Origin: Burkholderiales bacterium
Lineage (GTDB): Bacteria; Pseudomonadota; Gammaproteobacteria; Burkholderiales; Burkholderiaceae_C
DNA length: 64,000 nt
NCBI GenBank assembly: GCA_021414305.1
Contig: JAIOOS010000029.1
Span: forward strand, 62,001 to 126,000
Direction: 5' to 3'
The notes under the pieces are model-generated. The model searched no databases, had not been told where the DNA came from, and was given only the letters and a program-made list of their open reading frames with translations. A program made the position numbers and the translations under genes. This document shows positions 57,603 to 64,000 of the stretch, in pieces. Numbering within the stretch: position 1 is the first letter of the stretch; every line of letters begins with the position of its first letter.

Positions 57603-58786
57603 CGGCGGCGAGCCCGGCCGTGGTTGCCGCTCCGCAGCACGACCAGGTACGCTGGGCGCTGCTGTTCGGCAACTTCGTCATCGGCTGCGGGATCATGGTC
57701 GTGCCCGGCACGCTCAACGACCTGGCCGAGTCGCTGCAGATCTCGATCGCCCTGGCCGGCCAGCTGTTCGCGGTCGGCGCCGCCACGGTCTGCTTCGGCG
57801 CCCCGCTGCTCGCCGGCTGGGTCTCGGGGTTCGACCGACGCAAGCTCCTCGCCTTCTCGCTCCTCGGCTACGCGCTCGGCCACGCGCTCTGCGCGGCGAT
57901 GCCGAGCTATGCGGCCCTGCTGCCATTGCGCGCCGTCACCATGCTCGGCGCCGCGGTGTTCACGCCGCAGGCGGGTGCGGCGGTCGGCTTCATGTCGCCG
58001 CCCGAGCATCGCGGACGGGCGATCGCCTTCATCTTCGTCGGCTGGTCGCTCGCCTCGGTGCTCGGCTTGCCCATGGCCAACTGGGTCGGCGAGACCTTCG
58101 GCTGGCGCTACGCCTTCTCCGCCATCGCCGCGCTTTCGCTGCTGGCCGCGGCCTGGGTGTACGTCGCGATGCCAAACGGCGTGCGGCCGCCGGCGGTCTC
58201 CTTCGCCGCCTGGAAGCACGCCTTCGCGACCCCCAGCCTGATGGGAATCGTCGCCGTCACGTTTCTGTTCGGCGCCGGCCAGTTCACCCTGTTCGCCTAC
58301 TTCACGCCGTACTTCCGCGACGTCCTCCACGCCACCACCGCGCAGTCGAGCCTGCTGCTGATCTGTTTCGGCGTCTTCGGGGTGATCGGCAACATCGCGC
58401 TGGCCCGGTTCATCGACCGGATCGGCGCGCATGCCGCGGCGACCGCGATGGTCTGCCTGATGGTGGCGTCGTTCGCCGCCTGGCCGCTGGCTTCGAGCGT
58501 GCTCGGTGTCGGGCTGGCGATCGCGCCCTGGGCGTTCGGCTGCTTTTCCTCGAACTCGGCGCAGCAGGCGCGGCTCAGCGCCGCCGCGCCAGCGCTGGCC
58601 TCGGCCCTGCTCGCCCTCAACACGTCGGCCATCTACCTCGGCCAGGCGGTCGGCGCGTCGAGCGGAGGCTGGCTGGTCGCACACCGCGGCTACGGCGCGC
58701 TGAGCTATGCCGGGCTGGGCTGGCTCGTCGCCTGCGTTGCGGTCAGCGTCTGGGCGACCCGCGCGGCGAAGCAAGCTGTCGCATGA
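57599..58786 (+). CDS. MFS transporter (arabinose-efflux/AraJ-like)
   Basis: 395 residues, twelve predicted helices, with the loop 2-3 motif GWVSGFDRRKLLAFSLLGY. Resembles the drug/sugar exporter group (AraJ, PbuE). The substrate is unknown. GTG start coupled to the dehydrogenase and ATGA overlap with the chromate transporter, so it is the second gene of a four-gene unit. Confidence 0.88.
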   Translation: MTAASPAVVAAPQHDQVRWALLFGNFVIGCGIMVVPGTLNDLAESLQISIALAGQLFAVGAATVCFGAPLLAGWVSGFDRRKLLAFSLLGYALGHALCAAMPSYAALLPLRAVTMLGAAVFTPQAGAAVGFMSPPEHRGRAIAFIFVGWSLASVLGLPMANWVGETFGWRYAFSAIAALSLLAAAWVYVAMPNGVRPPAVSFAAWKHAFATPSLMGIVAVTFLFGAGQFTLFAYFTPYFRDVLHATTAQSSLLLICFGVFGVIGNIALARFIDRIGAHAAATAMVCLMVASFAAWPLASSVLGVGLAIAPWAFGCFSSNSAQQARLSAAAPALASALLALNTSAIYLGQAVGASSGGWLVAHRGYGALSYAGLGWLVACVAVSVWATRAAKQAVA

Positions 58787-59364
58787 GCCTGGCAACTGCA
58801 CCCGCCGAACCTGCGCTGGCGCAGCCCGCGTCGCCCTCGGAGCTGTTCTTCACCTTCAACCGCCTGGCGCTGCAGGGCTTCGGCGGCGTGCTGGCGATCG
58901 CCCAGAACGAGCTGGTCGAGCGCCAGCGCTGGCTGACGCGGCAGCAGTTCGTCGAGATGCTGGCCCTGGCCCAGGTGCTGCCGGGACCCAACGTCGTCAA
59001 CCTGGCGCTGATGTTCGGCGACCACTTCTTCGGCTGGCGCGGCGCACTGGCGGCGATGGGCGGCATGCTGGCGGTGCCGCTCGTCATCGTCCTGGTGCTC
59101 ACCGCCACTTACGCCGAGTTCTCGAAGGTCGCCGTCGTCGCCGGCGCGCTGCGCGGGATGGGCGCAGTCGCAGCCGGCCTCGTCATCGCCACCGCCTTCA
59201 GGCTGATGGGAACGCTGCGCACGAACCGGCTCGGCCTGCCCCTGGCGGCCGCGTTCTCCGTCGTCACCTTCGTGCTGATCGCGCTGCTGCGCTGGCCGCT
59301 GGTCTGGGTGCTGGCGGGCCTCGGCTCGCTGGCGATCGCGATCGCCTGGAGGCGCTGGCGATGA
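58783..59364 (+). CDS. Chromate transporter CHR-domain protein, first half
   Basis: 193 residues, one CHR domain. Family motifs FFTFNRLALQGFGGVLAIAQ and ALAQVLPGPNVVNLALMFG. About five to six helices. Short ChrA proteins work as a pair with the next gene (opposite membrane topology). Chromate or sulfate are the known substrates of the family; others are possible. Confidence 0.92.
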   Translation: MSLATAPAEPALAQPASPSELFFTFNRLALQGFGGVLAIAQNELVERQRWLTRQQFVEMLALAQVLPGPNVVNLALMFGDHFFGWRGALAAMGGMLAVPLVIVLVLTATYAEFSKVAVVAGALRGMGAVAAGLVIATAFRLMGTLRTNRLGLPLAAAFSVVTFVLIALLRWPLVWVLAGLGSLAIAIAWRRWR

Positions 59365-59924
59365 GCGGCTGGTTCGCGACGGCGCTGTCGTCGGCCGACC
59401 TGCTCGGCCTGTTCGTCCATTTCCTCGTGCTCAGCCTGTTCGCGGTGGGCGGGGCAATCACCACTGCGCCCGACATGCACCGCTACATCGTCGACGAGCA
59501 CCACTGGATCAGCGATGCCCAGTTCACCTCGTCGATCGCCATCGCCCAGGCGGCGCCGGGGCCGAACGTGCTGTTCGTCGCAACGCTCGGCTGGAGCGTC
59601 GCCGGCCCGCTTGGCGCGCTGGTGACGATGGTCGGCACGCTCCTGCCTTCCACCGTGCTGACGTTGGCCGTCGCCCGCTGGGGCGCGAGCCGGAAGGAAT
59701 CGCGCGGAGTGCGCGCCTTCACCACCGGCCTCACCCCGTTGACGATCGGCCTGCTCGTCGCCACCGGCTGGCTGCTCGCGGCGCCTTATGCGACCGACAG
59801 CACGCACGCGCTTGGCACGATCGCGCTCGTCGTCGTCAGCGTCGGCGTCATGGTGCGCACCCGGCTCAGCCCGATGTGGCTGGTGGGCCTGGGCGCTCTC
59901 GTCGGTGCGCTCGGCTGGGTCTAG
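59361..59924 (+). CDS. Chromate transporter CHR-domain protein, second half
   Basis: 187 residues, the partner of the upstream gene. Motifs FLVLSLFAVGGAITTAPDMH and AIAQAAPGPNVLFVATLGW. Coupled by an ATGA overlap. Together the two make the equivalent of a long-chain ChrA. Confidence 0.92.
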   Translation: MSGWFATALSSADLLGLFVHFLVLSLFAVGGAITTAPDMHRYIVDEHHWISDAQFTSSIAIAQAAPGPNVLFVATLGWSVAGPLGALVTMVGTLLPSTVLTLAVARWGASRKESRGVRAFTTGLTPLTIGLLVATGWLLAAPYATDSTHALGTIALVVVSVGVMVRTRLSPMWLVGLGALVGALGWV

Positions 59925-59982
59925 CGCGGCTCGAGCCGTCGCGTGCCGATAATCGGCGCGTCGCAACCGGGAGCGCCGCCCC

Positions 59983-61020
59983 ATGACCTTCCACTCGTTC
60001 CGGCGCCTGCTCGCCGTGCTCGGCCTCGCCTCGTGCCTTGCCGGCGGCGCCTCGGCGCAGGGCCAGCAGGTGGTCGCGATCTGCTCGACCGACCAGAGCT
60101 GGTGCGAGCTCGCCGCCAAGGAATTCCAGGCGCAGACGGGAATCAAGGTGCAGCAGGTGCGCAAGGCCACGGGCGAAGCGCTGGCGCAGATCCGCGCCGA
60201 GGCCGCGAACCCGAAGACCGACCTGTGGTGGGGCGGCACCGGCGATCCGTTCCTGCAGGCCGCCGAGGTCGGCCTGCTCGAGGCCTACCGCCCGGCGTAC
60301 CTCGACCAGCTGCACGGCTGGGCGGTGCGCCAGTACGCGATGAGCGGCAACCTGGTCGGCGGCTTCTACACCAGCGCCATCGGCTTCGGCTGGAACGAGG
60401 ACGTGCTGCGCAAGAAGAACCTGCCGGCGCCGAAGTGCTGGTCGGACCTGATCGACCCGAAGTACAAGGGCGAGATCGAGACCTCGCACCCCGGCTCGAG
60501 CGGCACCGGATACACCATCCTGGCCGGCCTGGTGCAGCTGATGGGCGAGGACGCCGCGTTCGAGTACCTGAAGAAGCTGCACCGCAACGTCACCCAGTAC
60601 ACGCGCAGCGGCACGGCGCAGGCCAAGAGCATCGCCAAAGGCGAGGTCGGCATCGGCCTCAGCTTCATCTTCGGCTTCGAGAACGAGCGCCAGCAGGGCT
60701 TCACCATGGTCAAGAGCGCGGCGCCGTGCGAAGGCACGAGCTACGAGATCGGCGGCATCGCCCTCGTGAAGGGCGCGCGCAACCGCGAAACGGCGAAGAA
60801 GTACTACGACTGGCTGATGAGCCCGGCCGGGCAGAGCCTGGGCGCGAAGGCGAACTCGCTGCAGTACCCGGCGAACAAGACCTTCAAGGTCGATCCGAAG
60901 ATTCCGACCCTCGACAACGTGCGCCTCATGAAGTACGACTTCGAGAAGTTCGGCAAGGCGGCCGAGCGCAAGCGCCTGCTCGAGCGCTGGGAGAAGGAAG
61001 TCAATTCCCTGCCGCGCTGA
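59983..61020 (+). CDS. ABC transporter substrate-binding protein (AfuA/iron- or phosphonate-type)
   Basis: 345 residues. Signal peptide about 1-25 (LLAVLGLASCLAGGASAQG). Family motifs: AICSTDQSWCELAAKEFQAQTGI, DLWWGGTGDPFLQAAEVGLL and LIDPKYKGEIETSHPGSSGTGY. Members bind ferric iron, sugar phosphates or 2-aminoethylphosphonate; the ligand is not clear here. No permease or ATPase gene is next to it. It overlaps the convergent rlmB by 20 nt. Confidence 0.9.
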   Translation: MTFHSFRRLLAVLGLASCLAGGASAQGQQVVAICSTDQSWCELAAKEFQAQTGIKVQQVRKATGEALAQIRAEAANPKTDLWWGGTGDPFLQAAEVGLLEAYRPAYLDQLHGWAVRQYAMSGNLVGGFYTSAIGFGWNEDVLRKKNLPAPKCWSDLIDPKYKGEIETSHPGSSGTGYTILAGLVQLMGEDAAFEYLKKLHRNVTQYTRSGTAQAKSIAKGEVGIGLSFIFGFENERQQGFTMVKSAAPCEGTSYEIGGIALVKGARNRETAKKYYDWLMSPAGQSLGAKANSLQYPANKTFKVDPKIPTLDNVRLMKYDFEKFGKAAERKRLLERWEKEVNSLPR

Positions 61021-61753
61021 CCTTGTGCCGCTGCCGCGCCGCCTCGTACAGGCAGACGCCGCTCGCGACCGAGACGTTCAGGCTCTCGACGGCGCCGTGC
61101 ATCGGCAGGTGCACCAGCTCGTCGCAGGTCTTCGCCGTGAGCTGGCGCATGCCCTTGCCCTCGGCGCCGAACACCAGGGCGAGCGGCCCGCTCAGGTCGA
61201 GCGCGTAGATCGAGCGCGGCGCGTCCTCGGCGGTGCCGATGATGCGGATGTCGCGCTCCTTCAGTTCGCCCAGCGTGCGCGCCAGGTTGGTGACCATGAA
61301 GTACGGCACCGTCTCGGCGGCGCCGCTCGCCACCTTGGCGACGGTGGCGTTGAGGCCGACCGCATGGTCCTTGGGCGCGACCACGGCGTGCGCGCCGGCG
61401 CCGTCGGCGACGCGCAGGCAGGCGCCGAGGTTGTGCGGATCGGTCACGCCGTCGAGCACCAGCACGAGCGGCGGCCCTTCGACCCGGTCGAGCGTGTCGT
61501 CGAGCGACTTGGCGAGCGCGAGCGGCTCGACCCGCGCGACCACGCCCTGGTGGCGGTGCGAGCCGGCGAGCTGCGCCAGCCGATCGTCGCTGCTCTCGAC
61601 CAGCCTGACGCCGGCCTCGACGGCACGGGCGACGAAGTGCTGCATGCGGGCATCGCGCCGCGCGGGATCGACGTGCAGCTCGAGCACCGAGCGCGGCGCC
61701 ATCTTCAGGCGCACCCCCACCGCATGGAAGCCGAACAGGATGCGTGCCGTCAT
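61001..61753 (-). CDS. rlmB: 23S rRNA (guanosine-2248-2'-O)-methyltransferase RlmB (SpoU/TrmH family)
   Basis: 250 residues with an N-terminal substrate-binding domain and a SPOUT knot. Knot motifs: DGVTDPHNLGACLRVADGAG, LVFGAEGKGM and LPMHGAVESLNVSVASGVCL. Starts MTARILFGFHAVGVRLK. Its last codons overlap those of the solute-binding protein gene on the other strand. Confidence 0.95.
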   Translation of the reverse strand: MTARILFGFHAVGVRLKMAPRSVLELHVDPARRDARMQHFVARAVEAGVRLVESSDDRLAQLAGSHRHQGVVARVEPLALAKSLDDTLDRVEGPPLVLVLDGVTDPHNLGACLRVADGAGAHAVVAPKDHAVGLNATVAKVASGAAETVPYFMVTNLARTLGELKERDIRIIGTAEDAPRSIYALDLSGPLALVFGAEGKGMRQLTAKTCDELVHLPMHGAVESLNVSVASGVCLYEAARQRHKVSAAGN

Positions 61754-61790
61754 CGGCCGATCCTAGTCCACCGAGGGGCCGCCATCGCCT

Positions 61791-62537
61791 TCACATTGGC
61801 CGGCGCAGCAGCCACGCCACCGCGCCGACGCCGCCGAGCAGCACGAGCTGGTGCGTCATGTAGAAGGTCAGGCTCCAGCGGCCGAGGAAAGCGAACGGCG
61901 CGAGCGCACGCGGCAGCGGCCCGCTCAGCAGCTCGCGGCGGTGGCGGATCAGCCAGTCGGTGGCCGCGGCGCCCCACCACATGACGCCGAGCCAGGGCAG
62001 CACCGGCACGTAGTCCTCGGTGACCGGAAGATGCGTCACCAGGCCGATCCAGTCGGTCGCCCGGGTGTCGAAGAACGAATGCTGGACGAGCTGCGGCAGC
62101 AAGACCGCCACCAGCCCGATCGGCCAGCGCCACGCGCCCCACGACGCGGTGAAGCGAACGACGAGCAGCATCGCGGCGATGCCGTGAAGCACGCCGAAGC
62201 TGATGTAGCTGCGCGGGAACATGAACCACGACGCGGCGCTGACCAGGAGCGCACAGCCGGCGATCTGCGCCCAGCGCTTCCAGAACCGCGCCAGCGGCTG
62301 GCCCTGGTGGGTCGCGATCTCCTGGCCGGCGCCGGCGCAGAGCAGGAACAGGGTGACGATGCAGGTGCGCTGCAGCGTCCACTTCGGATCGGCGAGGAAC
62401 TGCTGGTGGATGAAGCCGAAGTAGTTGAGGTCGTACGAGAAGTGGAAGATCGCCATCCAGACGATGGCGACGCTGCGCAGCGCGTCGAGGCGATCGAAGC
62501 GCGTTCGCGGCAGGGCATCGGTCGTCGCGCGGCTCAC
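61791..62537 (-). CDS. DUF1624/heparan-alpha-glucosaminide N-acetyltransferase-like membrane protein
   Basis: 248 residues with about seven to eight hydrophobic helices. Motifs FDRLDALRSVAIVWMAIFHFSYDLNYF (first helix, with His and Asp), VPVLPWLGVMWWG and the C-terminal LGRWSLTFYMTHQLVL. Likely an acyltransferase-like membrane enzyme; the substrate is unknown. GTG start at 62537. Followed downstream (in transcription) by rlmB after 37 nt. Confidence 0.87.
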   Translation of the reverse strand: MSRATTDALPRTRFDRLDALRSVAIVWMAIFHFSYDLNYFGFIHQQFLADPKWTLQRTCIVTLFLLCAGAGQEIATHQGQPLARFWKRWAQIAGCALLVSAASWFMFPRSYISFGVLHGIAAMLLVVRFTASWGAWRWPIGLVAVLLPQLVQHSFFDTRATDWIGLVTHLPVTEDYVPVLPWLGVMWWGAAATDWLIRHRRELLSGPLPRALAPFAFLGRWSLTFYMTHQLVLLGGVGAVAWLLRRPM

Positions 62538-62572
62538 GCGGCGACGATAGCCGATGCTCCGGGCCGCGCCTC

Positions 62573-62974
62573 TCAGCCGGCGGCAGCGGGCGAGCGCCGC
62601 AGCCCGCCGAACTCGAGCTCGGCGAAGGTGAGCACCGTCACGACCTGGACCGCGACGGCGCCGATCAGCATCGCCCCCGCGCCCGCCTGCATCGCGGCGA
62701 GCACGACGCAGTCGATCGCCCAGACGACGTTGAGCAGCACCGGCGCCCAGGCGGCGGCGCGCGGCACGGCGGCGCGGGTCGCCAGCCAGGCGAGGAAGGC
62801 GGCGTAGGGAAGGAGCGAGAGACCGGCGACGGCAAGCAGCCGCGCGGGCAGGCCGATCAGCTCGCCCAGCGGTGCGGCGGCCGCGGCCATCGCGGCGCCG
62901 ACGACGGCGCTGACGACGGCGTCGGCCCACCAGACGCGACGCAGGAACAGGGTAGGAACGATGGCGGTGCTCAT
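62573..62974 (-). CDS. Small four-helix integral membrane protein
   Basis: 133 residues, with hydrophobic segments at about 17-36, 42-62, 78-97 and 102-122. Start ATG 62974. No family is assigned with certainty; the loop GLRRSPAAAG at the C-terminus is uninformative. It lies upstream of the DUF1624 gene (35 nt), probably one unit, and is divergent from the XRE regulator by 149 nt, which may control it. Confidence 0.7.
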   Translation of the reverse strand: MSTAIVPTLFLRRVWWADAVVSAVVGAAMAAAAAPLGELIGLPARLLAVAGLSLLPYAAFLAWLATRAAVPRAAAWAPVLLNVVWAIDCVVLAAMQAGAGAMLIGAVAVQVVTVLTFAELEFGGLRRSPAAAG

Positions 62975-63123
62975 GGCTGGGTCTCCGTATCCCTCCGCGC
63001 CGTCGCGACCCCCGTGGTCGCCGATCGGCGAAGAAGCGGTCGGCATCGTCGGCTCGCCGCGTCAGCGCGTCGATGACCTCGGAGGTCATGGAAGCGCCGC
63101 GCGGCCTCCGCTATCGTGAAGCG

Positions 63124-63921
63124 ATGCAGACCTCCCTGACTCCGCCGCCGATCGGCACGCTGCTGCGCGACTGGCGCCTGCGCCGCCGCCTCAGCCAGCT
63201 CGACCTCGCCGGCGAGGCCGAGGTCTCGACCCGCCACCTCAGCTACCTCGAGACCGGCCGGGCGGAGCCGAGCCGCGAGATGGTGCTGCGCCTGGCCGAC
63301 CGGCTCGACGTGCCGCTGAGGGAGCGCAATCGCTGGCTCGCCGCCGCCGGCTTCGCGCCGATGTTCGCCGAGCGACGTCTCGACGACCCGGTGCTTGCCG
63401 CCGCCCTCGCCGCGATCGAGCTGGTGCTGAAGGCGCACGAACCGTGGCCGGCATTGGCGGTCGACCGGCACTGGACGATGGTGGCGCACAACGCGGTCGT
63501 GCCGGTGCTGATGGCCGGCTGCGCCCCCGAGCTGCTGCAGCCGCCCGTGAACGTGCTGCGCCTGAGCCTGCACCCCGGCGGTCTGGCGCCGCGGATCGCC
63601 AACCTGCGCGAATGGCGCGGCCATCTGCTCTCGCGCCTGGATCGGCAGATCGCGGCGAGCGGCGACGCCGCGCTCGAAGGCCTGCACGAGGAGCTGAGCC
63701 GCTATCCGGTGCCGGAGACGGACCGGGTGGCGTCGCACGGCACCGGCAGCGACGTCGTCATCCCGCTGGTGTTCGACAGCGCGTTCGGTCGGCTGTCGTT
63801 CATCAGCACCTCCACCGTCTTCGGCATGCCGACCGACGTGCTGCTCTCGGAGCTGGCGCTGGAGACGCTGCTGCCCGCCGACGCGGCGACGCAGGCTGCC
63901 CTGCGCGGCGCCGCCGGATAA
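63124..63921 (+). CDS. XRE-family regulator with an MmyB-like ligand-binding domain
   Basis: 265 residues. N-terminal helix-turn-helix (about 10-70): LRDWRLRRRLSQLDLAGEAEVSTRHLSYLETG. The C-terminal part (about 90-260) resembles the MmyB PAS-like domain that binds fatty-acid-like ligands in Streptomyces relatives (VDRHWTMVAHN). ATG 63124. It probably regulates the divergent small membrane protein gene. The right edge is 79 nt away. Confidence 0.9.
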   Translation: MQTSLTPPPIGTLLRDWRLRRRLSQLDLAGEAEVSTRHLSYLETGRAEPSREMVLRLADRLDVPLRERNRWLAAAGFAPMFAERRLDDPVLAAALAAIELVLKAHEPWPALAVDRHWTMVAHNAVVPVLMAGCAPELLQPPVNVLRLSLHPGGLAPRIANLREWRGHLLSRLDRQIAASGDAALEGLHEELSRYPVPETDRVASHGTGSDVVIPLVFDSAFGRLSFISTSTVFGMPTDVLLSELALETLLPADAATQAALRGAAG

Positions 63922-63924
63922 GGC

Positions 63925-64000
63925 TCAGCCGCCGCTCGCGGCGAGCCGCACGGCCTCGGGTGCAGCGCACGTCTTGCCGCTCCAGCGCGCGCCGCGGGTC
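63925..64000 (-). CDS. Possible C-terminus of a gene cut by the right edge
   Basis: An open minus-strand frame ends with TGA at 63925-63927 and reads TRGARWSGKTCAAPEAVRL before AASGG. It is convergent with the XRE gene. Twenty-four codons are too few for a family call. Confidence 0.35.
   Translation of the reverse strand, partial: TRGARWSGKTCAAPEAVRLAASGG

Overview
The window is a gene-dense, high-GC stretch of a bacterial chromosome. It carries no rRNA, no recognisable tRNA, no phage or transposon genes and no CRISPR array. Gene content and order point to a betaproteobacterium of the order Burkholderiales, probably near the Rubrivivax/Leptothrix/Methylibium group. The markers are rlmE-ftsH-folP-glmM, carA-carB followed by greA, gcvT-gcvH-gcvP behind a tandem glycine riboswitch, a dapD/dapE/prmB cluster near smc-zipA-ligA, an intracellular polyhydroxyalkanoate depolymerase, and a GC-rich intergenic palindrome of a type seen in this order. 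The taxon is inferred from synteny and protein style only.

Layout. 1-1.5 kb: the 5' part of pstS (minus) and a divergent fasciclin-domain lipoprotein, each preceded by a Pho-box-like repeat with the same spacing to a -10. 1.5-12.4 kb: mostly minus-strand housekeeping genes (glmM, folP, ftsH, rlmE; divergent yhbY; a DUF4149-type membrane protein, greA, carB, carA). 12.7-20 kb: a Bax-inhibitor-1-family membrane protein, rlmD, the glycine riboswitch, gcvTHP and a cupin. 20-32.7 kb: a GST with a Lys/Ala-rich tail, phaZ, an RND efflux pair, an MFS transporter, aroC, a CBS protein, metY, an alpha/beta hydrolase and a Nudix hydrolase. 32.6-46.5 kb: a minus-strand series (coiled-coil protein A, ligA, zipA, smc, coiled-coil protein B) interrupted between ligA and zipA by a plus-strand four-gene unit: a LytS-type kinase, a second kinase-like protein that lacks the phospho-accepting His, a LytTR response regulator and a small exported cupin. 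queF lies between smc and protein B. 46.7-53.3 kb: dapD, a PilU-like ATPase, dapE, prmB, an ABC-F ATPase and an OsmC/Ohr protein. 53.3-64 kb: an asparaginase divergent from lexA (two tandem LexA boxes), a helix-hairpin-helix protein, two small proteins of unknown or poorly known function, a D-2-hydroxyacid dehydrogenase/MFS/two-part chromate transporter operon, a solute-binding protein without a visible permease, rlmB, two membrane proteins, an XRE-family regulator and a possible cut gene at the right edge.

Functionally the window mixes cell-envelope and DNA maintenance (GlmM, FtsH, Smc, ZipA, LigA, LexA), amino-acid and one-carbon metabolism (glycine cleavage, DapD/DapE, MetY, AroC, CarAB), RNA modification (RlmE, RlmD, RlmB, QueF) and transport. 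The items most worth a second look are the LytS/pseudokinase/LytTR/cupin unit inside the smc-zipA-ligA region with a roughly 20-bp-phased repeat array in front of it, the two lysine-rich coiled-coil proteins of unknown function flanking that region, and the paired Pho-box-like promoters.
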